From Hyphodiscus hymeniophilus (Eukaryota > Ascomycota > Leotiomycetes > Helotiales > Hyphodiscaceae), in NCBI GenBank assembly GCA_016508695.1, contig VNKQ01000004.1, forward strand, positions 1,550,001-1,614,000: 64,000 nt of DNA. The letters are read 5' to 3'. The notes beneath the pieces were generated by a model. It had not been told where the DNA came from and did no database searches. It saw nothing but the letters and a program-made list of their open reading frames with translations. Positions 1 to 12,044 of this stretch are shown piece after piece. The position numbers and the translations under genes were made by a program. The first letter of the stretch is position 1. Every line of letters starts with the position of its first letter.

Positions 1-128
1 AGATTTGTTACTGTCTATTTCGCTCATTCAACAGCGGCAGACCAGCGGTTAAAGTTGCTCCGTGAAGGGAAGATTTCGAGAAGCACTGCTTTCATATTAT
101 TGACGTGGCCTATTTTCAGACAGCCACG

Positions 129-2177
129 ATGCCACAACAAATTTATCAAGATTGTAAACCTACGTCCCTGACCAAATCGAACAGTGCCCGCGAAAGATTT
201 CGTCAAGTTTTCCGCAAGTCACCAAAACTTCAATTTGAAGCAGGCCCGTCACCTTTAGTTGAGCAACCTTCCCAAGGCTCAGGTTTCGGCTCATCTCTTG
301 TCAATACTGACATGGCACCGAATAATTCTTGTTACTCAACTCCCGATCAGTCATCCCCCGATAGCGTAAACAATTTCGGCCCCATTATGGATGGACCCAA
401 CGAAAGAATCTTTGGTCGCGGGCATCGAGTCCTCAACCAAAATCCTATCAACGTGTCTGCGATCTTCGTCCACGCTGGCGCCGGATATCACAGTACCACA
501 AATGAACATATTCACCTCGGTGCCTGCAATGAGTAAGTTGAGCCTACGTGGCTTTAGGCTATACGATGCTGACATCTTTGAAGCGCTGCTCGCATCGCGA
601 TGCGAATCCTCAAGGCCGGTGGCACAGCTGTCGATGCTGTTGAAGCTGCAATCAAAGTTCTTGAAGATAAGGAAATCACAAACGCCGGTTACGGCAGCAA
701 CCTGTCTATTGATGGCGTTGTAGAGTGTGATGCCACACTCGTTGATCATTTGGGCAGGAGTGGTGCTTGTGGGGCAACTGCTCGTAAGTCTCACTTCCTC
801 CCCCTCCCTAGATCCTTATAACCATGCTCTACAGAGATCAAGAATCCTATAAACTTGGCCAGAGTGATTCTCGACTGCTCCAATCGACCGCTGTCACTTC
901 GTAGAGTTCCTCCAAATCTTCTCGTTGGGCAAGGCGCAACAGACTTTGCTTGGGAACAGGGTGTTCCGGTCGTACCTCATGACATGATTGTTTCTCGGAA
1001 CGCCCGTGATAGATTTGTACGCTGGAAAGATGACCTGCGTCGTGCCGAGGGAGGTCGTATGACGCCTTGTAGCCAGAGGAGTAGCGAGAGAGGGGACGGG
1101 GAAGATGTTGATGTGGAATACGAAGAACGCGTGCGTGCTAAGCAGCGGCGAGATCATACCAATGCTATCCTCAATGGGACATGGAATGAAGGTCAACCAG
1201 ATTCACCCGGATTGTCTGCAGTTTCCCCTAGCGGAGGCTCTCCAGATCCTCATCGATACCAGGGAACAGGAACATACCTTAATGTCCATTCCACTGCACG
1301 CCATCGCCCTTCGCCCTCCGGATCTCCTTCAAAGCGCACGCGATATTCGCCTCAAGGTGGTGGTGACTCATCGCAGACCCGGGCCCATTCGCTGCTCAAT
1401 GCTGCCGATGTGGTGGGCCAGAAGAGTTTGCCAGACGTTGCAATGACCGCGGAGGGCATCTCAATACTTCATACAGTTGGTCCACGCGACAGTGATGGCC
1501 CTTCTTCACCGATCGAACGTCTTGGCCCTAAAAGGATCTATGCACCGTCTGCGTTCTTCCAAGAAGGCACAGCCGAGTCTCCCTCTAAGATTTTCCGACA
1601 ATCTGAAGCTGAAGAAGATATGATTACGGATACCGTAGGTGCTATTGCAATCGACATGTTCGGTCACATTGCAGCCGGTTCTTCTTCTGGTGGTATTGGC
1701 ATGAAGCATCGGGGGAGGGTTGGGCCAGCAGCTCTTGTTGGGATCGGTACTGCTGTCATTCCTGTGGATGATAGAGATGACGAAGGCGTGTGTTGTGCAG
1801 CAGTTACATCAGGTACTGGAGAGCACATGGCTACTACCATGGCTTCTCAGAAATGTGCAGAACGACTGTACCATAATACGAGAAGAGCCCTAGGTGGCGG
1901 AGACATCGAAGCAACCGAAGAAGAGGCTATGGAATCTTTTGTTCAGGCAGACTTTATGGCTCATCCAGGTGTTAGTGGGAGCAATTCTGCTGGTGCAATT
2001 GGTGTCATGGCTGTCAAGAAGACTCCTTACGGTTACTTCCTTCATTTCGCCCACAACACCGACTCATTCGCTCTAGCCTCCATGCATTCAAACGAGAAAG
2101 ATGCTAAAACCGTCATGTCACGGATTGGGGAGCATGGAAATGTTGTTCAAGGTGGTCGTAAGATTCGACTTGATTAA
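129..2177 (+). CDS. Threonine aspartase (taspase-1-like), Ntn-hydrolase of the asparaginase-2 family
   Basis: Three exons, 129-532, 584-783 and 835-2177, give 648 aa. The first in-frame ATG is at 129; the frame is also open further upstream. The N-terminal half carries the asparaginase-2 signature: FVHAGAGYHS, then AARIAMRILKAGGTAVDAV rejoined across intron 1, then NAGYGSNLS. The second half has the self-cleavage site ITDTVGAIAID, with Thr468 as the predicted nucleophile exposed by autoproteolysis, followed by GSSSGGIGMKHRGRVG, typical of the beta subunit. In animals taspase 1 cuts after Asp in regulators such as MLL; the fungal substrate is not known to me. Between the halves lies a roughly 200-residue Ser/Pro/Arg-rich linker that makes the protein much longer than the 420-aa human enzyme. 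Another asparaginase-2 member is possible, but the TVG site and the MKHRGR block favour taspase. Confidence 0.85.
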
Positions 2178-2871
2178 GGACTGGCCTTGCAGCAAGTAAG
2201 GGCTTCCTTCAGCGCCTTGCCGACGATTTCCAAGCTGGTCTCACAATGGATCATTCTATTTTTCGAACCGCTGACAATACATTGCTTCCTTTGTTTATTG
2301 CATTGTTTTGCGTGGCTTTCTGCAGACGAGGTGATGATTTTGCGGAAGCAAGCTTATGAGTGCGCATGATGGCTTGAATGCGTGAATGCTGGGGCGGAGG
2401 ACCCAGGGCGATAGAGGAGTCTATGACTAAGCAGGCCCCTCAAGATATGGCTCATGCGTGGGCATTTCTTCGACCTACGCAAAATTGGATGTGGAATGGC
2501 GATTAAAATGGCCGGTGGCATAGCTTCAGTAAAGCAACAGGCCGATTTGGTGGCTTTGTGAGGTAGTTTGCGCAGATACCCTAAATTCCTAGAATTATTC
2601 TTTGAACCCTATCTTTGCTCATGTAGTTCATCACTGCCACTCCCGCTCTTACACAAGTAGAATGTCTGTTTTAGGTCTCGCATTACTCACCACATACGAA
2701 CCATGGTTGGCCATGTCTTGTAATTTGGAAGCTTTCATATTTCTTGAAAGCCCTCCATCAGATGACTTTGGTCGAAGGAACTATCTCCTCTTTCTCAGAT
2801 GCATTATCAGTCTAATTCAAGACGAAACGACACGCTTCTATATTAAACTCCATTGAAGGCAATAATTCTTT
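2178..2871. other. Intergenic, convergent 3' ends
   Basis: This stretch separates the ends of the taspase gene (+) and Tfb4 (-). Only short open frames without recognisable motifs occur, so it probably holds the two 3' UTRs. Confidence 0.6.
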
Positions 2872-4026
2872 TTACTCCCCAGGCACTGGTGTCCCTCTCC
2901 CACTCCCAGTATCCGTCCCATTCAACTTCCGTTTTTTCTTCTTCTTTCTAGGAATAACAGCCGGTTTCGCACCATAGTCGCCAAGTGCTAGATGCGTAGA
3001 ACACGTGAGGCAGATTGCACCTTCGGGAGGCGAGCAGAAGACTGTAATTCATCAACAAGACAACTCCGCCGGACACTCGCAAAAGACTTACTGCTCAAGC
3101 AAATACTGCACACAAACCCCACATCTACAACCCTCCGATGGCAGAAACAGGCAGCCCTGAAATCAACCACCTCCTGTGTCGGTGCGACTAAGTGCTTCCT
3201 GCTCATTTGATCCGGCAAGAACGCCATCATCAGATACTGTAGCAAGCCCTGCGGATTCCGTAACTGCATGTATATTCCTTTTGTAGCATCGGAGGCTTGT
3301 TGTAGAAAGACTGTATCACCTGCTAGTTTTAGAATGTCGATGGGTATTCGTAGACGCTGAGCGGCAAAAGTCGTATTCATTATGGGGATGTATTGGTGTG
3401 CTAAGTCCCCTGACACGGACACAACTAGGATTCGGCTTTGCAGACCAGTAGGTATATCGCTTGTTTCGAGACTATTCGTGGCTGGTTTGGAGGAGCTGCT
3501 TGTGTCTGAGAATGAAAGGCTTGCTTTGTTGATATACGATAATGCTAACGTTAAAGCGCCGGCCATTTGTGTCGTTGTTGTACTAGAGATGTCGAGTTCA
3601 GTTGTAGTGGAAATGAGATTGCGAAGGGAGGTGATAAGAAAGTCTTCTATGAGTGCAAAGGGACGGTATTTGTTTGCATTATCAAGGTTCGAGGCGTGGT
3701 CTTCCATGTCGACGTCCTCGGAAGACGGGGGAGGTCGAGGGTATAGCCATACTGCGCGGTGACTATGGCTTGCCACTACGGCTACTTGGTTTGCGCTATT
3801 AATTGCTAGATGGGCGTTTATAAAGACGAGGATGTTGGCTATTGCTTTGGAGAGGGGAAGGGTTCGGGAGAGGAGGGCCCAGGCATGGGGATTTGTGTCG
3901 ATGACTATGACGAGGAGGGAGGGTGATGGTCCTGTTATCTGATTAGATCGGGTCTATAGGAATGAGTACGGATGACTTGCCTTCGACTTCCTTTTCGTAA
4001 TGATCTGAGCCATCTACAGCGTTCAT
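2872..4026 (-). CDS. tfb4: TFIIH subunit Tfb4 (p34/GTF2H3)
   Basis: Exons 3981-4026, 3092-3931 and 2872-3041 (minus strand) give 351 aa. Tfb4 is a structural subunit of the TFIIH core, used in RNA polymerase II initiation and nucleotide excision repair. The vWA-like N-terminus reads LLVIVIDTNPHAWALL and VAVVASHSHRAVWLYP, matching the p34 pattern of VDANP followed by VIASH and LYP. The C-terminal zinc-binding region begins VDFRAACFCHRRVVDVGFVC with SICLS, continues across the last intron into IFCSPPEGAICLTC, and ends in a lysine-rich tail. Intron 1 (3932-3980) has a GC donor in perfect context (AG then GCAAGT) and is needed to join the N-terminal exon MNAVDGSDHYEKEVEG in frame. The gene is divergent from the She4-like gene, with 334 bp between start codons. 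Confidence 0.93.
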
Positions 4027-4360
4027 GATGGAGGTTGCTGCGATCAAGCCATTTCAAACCGTAGGCAGGAAATTCTTTAGATAAAGCACCGGCCGAAAGT
4101 CTTAATAACAGAAGTCAGTATGAACGGTTCCTGAGACTATTTCACACTTAAACAATGGATTTCATAGTGATATGGTCAATGTGAGGCAGAAAACAATATT
4201 TAAATATGAAGTGTATCGAGATTCAACCTTGCAGCACCCCTGTCGATTCAGCCTCGCCGCCTGTTCACGTGACTCACCTCCACATCCACGCAAAGCCCGG
4301 ATGGAAGTTTCATCGTCAACTCTCATCATCTGAAAGTCTCATCATCTGGAAAATGCAAAT
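4027..4360. promoter_or_regulatory. Shared divergent promoter region, tfb4 / she4-like
   Basis: The region lies between two outward-facing start codons and must hold both promoters. I see no strong TATA box close to either start. Confidence 0.5.
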
Positions 4361-6594
4361 ATGTCGTCCAACAATGATGAGTCTGTTGATTCCAGCGCTT
4401 CTCCCGTATCGAATACCGTGATCGAGCAAAGCCAGTCTCTAGAAGACCGCACTCTGCTCCTCCTCGCCCGGTTGATGGAAGATGGCCAAGAAGATGAGGA
4501 TACCTGCAAAGATCTTGACACCCTCACCAGACTGCTCCACGATGATTCTTCCGAGGATAATAAGCCATCCGAATCTCACAGACCGCTTACTCAACTGATC
4601 GATGCCGACTCGGTAGAAACCATACTTGGTTATCTAGACATGAGGCAATCCGAAGTGGTTCGGGGTCACGCTACCATGACTACATCAGCGTATCTTAAGG
4701 CTTCTGATAAACAGGGCGTTGATTATCTCTCGGATTTCTTTCGCTCACGGGTTGAAAAAGGCACTTATGATGATTTCCTTGTTGCCTTCTCCGTTGCTGC
4801 GTCTATATTTCCCGTAGTTCCCGATGTTATGGCCACTCTTTTCTTGAGCGAAGGCTTTGTCGTCAGTCTTGGTTCTCTTATGAGGAGAAAGTGGAAGAGC
4901 AAGAAGGTTGAGCAGGCTGCGCTGGAGATGCTCAATGCCGCTTGTATGAATACACCTTGTCGCGAGGCCATTCAGAAGTATTGTATCGAGTGGTTGGAAG
5001 AGATCGTCAATAATGTACCCGAGTCGCATGTCGGTGTGTCGTCACCGGAGCGACACTCGGTTGTAGAAGATGGTTCTATACAGCAGCGCATACATTCTGA
5101 GAACGTCAGAAACCTCGCTGCAGTCGTTTTAGCAAAGATACAGGTAGGTTGACTCTTGTTTCTATCCTCTTCGTCATTCAGATGATCAGTTTTGAAGTGT
5201 TCTGACTGACCTTAGGATTAAAGGCGGTACCTTCTGCTCCAAATGCTGGATCAGAGGAACGCGTACAGCCAGCAACTACAAGCATCGAGGATCTCTCAGA
5301 CATGTTTAAGAAAATGATGTCAACGAACACCTCTCAACAAAGCTCCATTGAGGGCTTAGCCTATGCATCTCTTCAACCCAATGTTAAGGATAGATTGGCG
5401 TCAGACATGCCATTCCTGAAGAAGTTGATCAAAGCCTTGGGAGATGCTCCAGCAAAATCTCCTCTCACCTACGGAGCACTGAGTATTCTGGTGAACCTCA
5501 CCACCTATCTACCGGCGCTTTCTGAAGAACAACAGCGTCTGACACAACTAAAGGCTTATGCAAACGCAAGCAAATCACCGCTCAAGCCCGATCCTCTCAA
5601 TGACGATGAGCACGTTGCAAAGCGTTGTGAATCCGTCTTTGAAGCAGGTACGATCCCAATTCTCGTCACACACAGCCAACATGGTTCTACGGCGTCTTTG
5701 ACGTTGGTCGTCTCCATTGTTTTTTCACTAGCCAAAGCATCCAAGATCCGGGGGCACATGGCTCAACAGGGCGCTGTCAAGCTTCTGTTACACGCATACT
5801 CCATATTTCCTTCAGAGCATCTTCCTGCAAGAAGAACAACAGCGCACGCGTTGGCTCGTATCCTCATCAGCACCAATCCTACACTCGTCTTTGGTGGCTC
5901 CACTCCTCTCCCCTTGACATCAGCTATTCGACCCCTTCTTTTCCTGCTCGCCGACGACCCAGCAGTCGAACACCGAGACCTCCTCCCTGTCTTTGAGTCT
6001 CTTCTTGCACTCACTAATCTCGCATCTACTGATGATACAGCCCGGAACCCAATAGTCCGGCTCGCATTTCCCCAGATCGAAGAACTCCTCCTCTCTAACA
6101 ATAAAATGGTTACACGCGCGACGGTCGAGTTGATCTGCAATCTCATGCAAGCTCCGACCTGTGTGTCCAAATTCGCAGATGGGAGCAAGCCAGCTAGTCA
6201 TCGAATGCATATCCTACTCGCTTTGGCTGACGCGGAGGACACTGAAACTAGGAGAGCGGCTGGAGGTGCGTTGGCCAGTTTGACGGAATGGGATACTGCG
6301 GTCAATGCGATACTGGAGAGAGATAGGGGATTAGGGATCTTGCTATCGCTATGCAAGGAAGATTCGGAGGAGTTGAGACATAGAGGGGTAGTCTGTATAT
6401 TGAATATACTCACTGCTCCAGGCAAGGTTGGCGAGTGGGGGGTAACGAAAGTTAAGGAGAACGGCGGTGTTGAGGCCCTGAAAGAATGTCTCAAGAAGAG
6501 TCGAAGCCAGGAAGTACTCGAGATCACGGTGGATGCATTGAAGAAACTCTTGGAGGAGAGTAAGACGGGTACTGAGGTTGCTTTGAAAACCTAG
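4361..6594 (+). CDS. she4: UNC-45/Cro1/She4-family myosin chaperone
   Basis: Exons 4361-5143 and 5224-6594 give 717 aa. The intron acceptor AAAG at 5223 restores the frame as AKIQ then AVPSAPNAG; the nearer TTAG site would give an immediate stop. The protein is an all-helical armadillo-like repeat protein with the UNC-45/Cro1/She4 central-domain pattern: DLSDMFKKMM, then SIEGLAYASLQPNVKD, then YGALSILVNLT, and a C-terminal run of ARM-type helices ending VDALKKLLEE. Members of this family (yeast She4, fission-yeast Rng3, Podospora CRO1) fold and stabilise myosin motors and affect actin organisation, cytokinesis and hyphal septation. As in other fungal members there is no obvious TPR domain at the N-terminus, which is acidic and Ser-rich instead. 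The assignment is firm at family level; which myosins are clients is not visible. Confidence 0.88.
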
Positions 6595-7398
6595 CGCCTC
6601 GATAAAATGGCACCACGTCGGATCAATTTTACTGAAAACATGACTGGCAGCGCAGGTGAAGCAAATCTAGCGTACTATAGTTTCAGAGGGACAGTACAGT
6701 GATTCAAGTATAAGACATCCACCCCACGCATTCCGCTTCTGTTGGTTTTGTCGCGAGCCAGCACATCGCTGGGAAACCTAGAAACACGGCTGAGGGCTAT
6801 TCAGACTACTTTGTAGAGCTCGCAACGTGCCCTTCTCGGCATTCGTGTTGCCCTTTTGGCTTGGCGTGCTTGCAACATCTCATGTGGGCTTTATTACGCA
6901 TTTCTTTCTCCACTACTGCCAATAATTATCACTATTCATTGCAAACATCTGAAAGTACCTAAGGATGATTCTTCCATCACGACAAGGGTCACGTATCTCT
7001 TGGTTCAAGGTAATTAGAGATCCTCCGGACACACTTCTTACAGCCTCGTTTGGCAACTGTTTATCTGTTGTAGGTCCTCGAATTGATCGTTTGCTCTATG
7101 GTGCTCAGTGGAACATAAGTATTGTTTCTGGTGTCGGCCAAAACTTTGTAGTAGTACTACACACCCACAAAACCTAAACTGTTTCCATCCCTCAACCAAA
7201 TAGGCAATACTGTTCGCCTGGCTCGGTCTGGGGGATCAGTATATTGTATAAAGTTGACTGGGGTACGGGCTAGACAATGTTTTGAGCAACATGTATGACA
7301 ACTTCATTGAGCGACATTGAGATTCTGCTGGCCACAGTCACAGACGAAGGGACATTGAAAGAAGTGAAACTTTTTATGCTTTGATTCCCAAGCCGAGA
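6595..7398. other. Intergenic, convergent 3' ends
   Basis: This 0.8-kb gap lies between the ends of the She4-like gene (+) and threonine synthase (-). I see no supported gene or repeat in it. Confidence 0.6.
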
Positions 7399-9231
7399 TT
7401 ATCTACTGCTTTTCAACTCCTTTTCAACTTCATCCTCGACAATTTTTCTTACACCCTCCCATCCAGCGCCCCTCGGGACCGCAATGACACGCTTCTCCTT
7501 TTTCTCTAGCCCCACGAACTCTTGTGGCAGCACATTGTCAAAGCTGAAGCCCGGTTCTTCCTTCAGCGCCAATTCTACCGCGTTCGAGAATTTGGCGGGA
7601 TGAGCTGTCGCCAACGACACATGGTAGGTATCCGGAGCGCGGTTAATAGACCGTAACGAAGCAGCGACTCCAATTGCTGAGTGGGGATCCAGGATATATC
7701 CGCCTTTGTATCCAGACGTCCCGTTTGTAGTGCCATTGGAGATAGGCGTCGCATAAAAAAGCTTGATAATGCCAATAGTCTGCGCATCACTGACTCTCTC
7801 ACTCTCAAAATCTTTCTTCGCAGCTTCTAAGATCTCAGGCTGGACGCTGAATCCTCCTTTCGACTTCAAATGTTTCAACCAGCTCTCCACTTCCTGGCCT
7901 GCTTGTCGTTTGGTCCATTCTTCGTCCATTTTTGCTCCGGCCGCGTACTCGTAGGCTAGGAACCATAACAAGCGCTCGAAGTTACTTGAGACTAGGATAT
8001 CCATAGCAGGGCTCAGAGTTTCCTTAACGCCATCTTCATGGGCCTTAGCTCCATCTGCTGCAATTCCACCTTCAGCTTCAACACCGTGAACGGCCTTCTT
8101 CTCGTAATGGCCGGTCTTCCAGAATCGATCTAAAATGTCGTTTTCATTTGTAGCAACAACCAGCTTCTCCGCAGGAAGTCCCATTCGCTTGGCAAAGTAT
8201 CCAGCCAGAATATCACCAAAGTTTCCGGTTGGAACAACGTAACGGACTTTTTGAGTGGGATTATACAATGGGGATCTCTTTAAGGAGAAGTATGCATGGA
8301 AGTAGTAGGTTGTTTGGGCGAGAATTCGGGCCCAGTTGATCGAATTGACGGCGCCGAGGTTGAGAGTCTCGTTAATCTTAGGATCTGCAAAGAGGGCTTT
8401 TACTGTATCCTATGGAGTCGTCAGGTCTAATTTTCAAACCAATCTCTGAATGACTCACTTGGCAATCATCAAAAGTCCCTTCAACAGCCAGGTTGTGTAC
8501 ATTCGCATCAAGAACCGTAGTCATCTGTGCCTCTTGTATGGGACTGACTCTTCCCTTGGGATGTAGAATAAAGACTGAAACATCCTTCTTCCCTCGCAGG
8601 CCATAGATAGCAGCAGATCCAGTGTCCCCGCTGGTGGCTCCTACAACCGTAAGATGATGCCTTTCTCTACCAGTTTTGCCCTGATTCCGTCGCACGAGGA
8701 AGTATTCAAACAGATTTCCTAGCAATTGCAATGCGACATCTTTGAATGCAAATGTGGGCCCGTGGAACAGCTCCAGCAAATATAAGTTGTCTTTCTCGTC
8801 AAGAGGGACAAGTGGTGTTGTCTCAGGCGCTCGAAAGGTAGAATAACTTCGATTGATGATCTCTTTCAGATCTGCGGAAGGGATTTCGGAAGGAGAGATG
8901 TAGAGAGAGAGAATTTCGAATGCGAGCTCGGAGAAGGAGAGATTCAGCCATTTCGACTCCCAATCGCGGGGTAGTGAGGGGACTTCTTCTGGAATGAAAA
9001 GGCCTCCATCTACAGCGAGGCCTTTTAAAACGACTTCTTCGAAGGAAAGCTAAGTATGCTTAGCAGTAGACTTTCGAAATTAGACGAGTTTCTTACTCCA
9101 TATGAGCCTCCTCTGGTTGAGAGATATCTTTGCGAGGGGGTATGAGTCGTGTCCTTGGGCTCTTCGGTGGGAACTGGTGCAGGCTTTCTAGTAGGCACAG
9201 CCAATCCAACGGGTGTAGCGGAGTCTGGCAT
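7399..9231 (-). CDS. thr4: Threonine synthase
   Basis: Exons 9097-9231, 8459-9049 and 7399-8409 (minus strand) give 578 aa. Both introns are phase 0 (47 and 49 nt). The enzyme converts O-phosphohomoserine to L-threonine using PLP, the last step of threonine biosynthesis. Visible marks are the N-terminal domain YLSTRGG then SFEEVVLKGLAVDGGLFIPE, the PLP-lysine motif HGPTFAFKDVALQLLGN (Lys148), the substrate and PLP loop VVGATSGDTGSAAIYGLRGK, and the later block RYVVPTGNFGDILAGY. The first 40 or so residues are Pro/Thr-rich and extend beyond the yeast N-terminus. The protein otherwise covers the fungal-type enzyme in full with no missing block. It is divergent from the methyltransferase gene. 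Confidence 0.96.
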
Positions 9232-9730
9232 CTTGAAGCTGTCAAGGCAAACCACACAGAAGAGAAGAGACGTTATTTTGAACGAATGCTGAACACAGGG
9301 AGCGACGTCTGTGTAAATTATTTTCGAGTCGAGGGCCCTCGCGCCCGAACTCGGGCAGGCTCGCCCCACCACGTTGCATTTCAGGGCGTCAAAATTTACG
9401 CCAAACAACTTGCATGAAAACCCCACGAGGAGTCGTATTCTAGTCTTCAAATTACATGGGAATTCAGAACATCCTGACTTGGAATGGGTCTTTATCCTGC
9501 TTCGGAAATCTAGTGATTTTTCTCTGAGCATTGATTATCCCAAAACAAGGTTTGGTTGGTCGTCTGCGGATGATAGGCTTTTCACCGAACACAGGTACCT
9601 GCTTCGGCGTCGAGTCATACATAAGAGGCAAAGACTGTACTACAAGAACTTGTGTCTGTCAAGCTGCTCAGAGATCGTCTGTTTCATTTCCTCGGTTACG
9701 CAAGGACGTTGTAGCTTATATACCTGCAAC
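9232..9730. promoter_or_regulatory. Divergent intergenic region, thr4 / methyltransferase
   Basis: This 0.5-kb region between outward-facing starts should carry both promoters. The open frame here on the plus strand is an upstream extension of the methyltransferase frame without homology and probably lies in the 5' UTR. Confidence 0.45.
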
Positions 9731-10824
9731 ATGGCTGGTCCAGCTCGAGCGCAGAATATCTACGATGACAAGAGGTTCTTCGAGGGATATATTCAACTCC
9801 CTCGTCAAGTTCAAGGGCTTGATGGCAGTCCAGAATGGCCAGAATTCCGAGCTATGATCCCAGACATCAAGGGTGCAAAAGTCTTGGATCTCGGGTGTGG
9901 TTTTGGTTGGCTTTGCCGATGGGCTCGTGAGGGCGGTGCAGAGCAAGTTCTGGGGATCGATGTTTCTTCGAATATGTTGGCAAAGGCTCAGACGTTCCCT
10001 AAAGATTCTGCCATCAGGTATCTCCAAGCCGACTTGGAGACCGTCGAGTTTCAGCCCGTTACCTACGACGTCGTCATTAGTTCCCTCGCATTGCATTACC
10101 TCAAAAACCTCTCGGCGCTGATATCTCAAATCTTCGAAAGACTCAAACCTGGGGGCACCTTTGTTTTCTGCGTGGAACATCCTATCTTCACTGCACCACG
10201 AAACCCGGATTTTATCGAGCACGCCGATGGCAGCGTTTCTTGGCCTGTCAATCAATATCTTTTGGAAGGCTCACGCAGCACCAATGTACGAGCAATCAAT
10301 TCTCTACCTTCTCACTCCTAGGTACCGTTTCGTGCTTTATTAGGAAACACGATATCCTTGGCTATTCCCAGGTGCTGAAGTTTCAGCCGAATCGTTCAGA
10401 GCGTCTTAGTGATTGCGACAAGTGTCAAATGACGAAAATTGGTTCATTCAGGATGTTCAAGCAATGAGATTCACATATGCCACCTATATTTCTGAGTGAC
10501 TCTGAGTCTTTGAAGGACTAGGACTTTCCCTGTTTTTCTCACAGTTTTTATCGTCGAGCATTACCAATCACCATATCTGCTTTGTCGCACTCATTTCTAG
10601 GAAATTGCTGACTTGTCTTCCTCCAGTGGTTCGCAGATGGCGTTTTAAAACAACATCGGACCATAGCTACGTATATTTCCATGCTTCTAGATGCTGGCTT
10701 CATCTTATCTGCGCTGAATGAATGGGGTCCGAATCCTCAGCAGGTGGCAGAATTTCCTGACTGGCAAAAGAGTCGGGAGCGTCCAATGTTTCTCATCGTC
10801 AAAGCTACAAGACCTTGTGCTTAG
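9731..10824 (+). CDS. Class I SAM-dependent methyltransferase (Methyltransf_11 type)
   Basis: Exons 9731-10285 and 10627-10824 give 250 aa. Motif I is VLDLGCGFGWLCRWA. The acidic residue ending beta-2 is in VLGIDVSSNML, motif II-like DLETVEF precedes YDVVISSLALHYL, and the post-motif LKPGGTFVFCVEHP is typical of the family. After the 341-nt intron the protein continues WFADGVLKQHRTIATYISMLLDAGF, which matches the C-terminal block of small ascomycete and bacterial SAM methyltransferases, so the long intron is supported. The start MAGPARAQNIYDD fits that family's usual beginning. The substrate cannot be read from the sequence. The frame is open further upstream to 9374, but that extension has no recognisable motif. 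Confidence 0.85.
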
Positions 10825-11308
10825 TAAGCTTTTGACGGGGATGTTTCAGCGTGCTGGCTGCACCGTTGGCTTTTAAAGCTCTGAGATTGGGCCAAGTGGC
10901 GGTAAGTTTCTGCGTGAAGTACGGGCTCAGCCCTGTGATTAGCTTTTCAGCAATCTTACAAGGGCTTCAAAAGTTCAAGGCTGAGAGACTGTCTCTAAAT
11001 TCAGCCCCAGGTCGTATGTACGTCAAAAGCGGTCCGACCAGATGACCAGAACTCAGTACCCTGAGATGTAATTGGCTGGCTGGCTGGCTGGCGCCTATTA
11101 GGTACGTTGCACAACTTGGTGGTAGCAGGATCGCTCGCCCGTACCTTGGTGGATTATCTGGCAGGGCGGGGTGTTGGAACGGGTAGACCATACATTTATT
11201 TATTTCCGCGTTCCCAACTTCGTGACTTGTGGATTGCATATTTCGTTCTGTACTTTGTAACACTCAATCAATTCGAATCCTGGGCCTACGCTTGTCACCT
11301 GTTGCAAA
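10825..11308. other. Intergenic
   Basis: This gap separates two co-oriented genes. It contains a short GGCT microsatellite near 11074-11092 and is presumably the promoter of the downstream gene; nothing else is supported. Confidence 0.5.
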
Positions 11309-12044
11309 ATGCTCTTCTGGACAAACTACAAAAATTGGCTTAAGATAGCAGACACTTCTCTTCCGCGCAACATCTTTGGTTATGTTCTTGTCGTCTGCCT
11401 CAAACTTCTCAAATCTGATTCCTTTACCCTGAAGCCATACGATGATCCCAAAGAAATCGCAAAATGTGGGATAGATATTGGAAAGAGATCGTTCCTGAAA
11501 GAAAAGCTTCCAGAGAGAAATGGTCCGCGACCTTCGATTTTGAAGTTCATTGCTCCGAATAGACAGACCTCTCAAAAGGCAGATGAGGCAATGCATAAAG
11601 TGCGTTCGATATCGGATAGGACCTTGCAATATTGCTGACCTTCTACAGCTTCTCGCAAAAGCCCTCGACAACCTCGTTGCCGAGCACTCGGCTCACGTTG
11701 TAGTCAAGACCTCGACCCTCGAAAAGTCTGGCGACGCTCTCTTCATCCACGACAATATCATCACCCCCCACCAGATCGCTAAGAAGACGAAGCGTGAAAT
11801 TGCTCATGTGCATACCGGAGCTAATAGTGGTGATTACTCTCTCCATTTGTGCCTCAGTCCTACGGATTGCAAGGAGGTTATTTCGAAGCAATGGGGAGAG
11901 CGCATGGGACTTGCTGGGACGTTGGTGCCGCAGGAGTATTTGCTTATTTATACGCCAAGGACGGAGGAGGAGGTCGCTGTTGTTAAGAATATTGTAGAGA
12001 GTTCTATTATGTTTATGACTGGGGGAAGAGATTTTATTGATTAA
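11309..12044 (+). CDS. Luciferase-like-domain (DUF5519 type) protein
   Basis: Exons 11309-11599 and 11649-12044 give 228 aa. The 49-nt phase-0 intron joins ADEAMHK to LLAKALDNLVAEH. The C-terminal half has the block IAHVHTGANSGDYSLHLCLS followed by SKQWGERMGLAG and PQEYLLIYTPRTEEEVAVV, which I recognise as the fungal luciferase-like domain found in many ascomycete orphan proteins. The N-terminus has a hydrophobic stretch, FGYVLVVCLKLL, which may be a membrane segment. No catalytic role has been established for fungal members as far as I know, and the domain name does not imply light production. The gene is co-oriented with the methyltransferase, 0.5 kb downstream. Confidence 0.75.

Noticed and set aside
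9374..9730. Longer N-terminus for the methyltransferase
   Set aside because: The upstream open frame has no motif and the ATG at 9731 matches the usual start of the family.
7399..12044. Biosynthetic gene cluster made of threonine synthase, methyltransferase and luciferase-like protein
   Set aside because: There is no core synthase, transporter or regulator nearby, and threonine synthase is a primary-metabolism gene.
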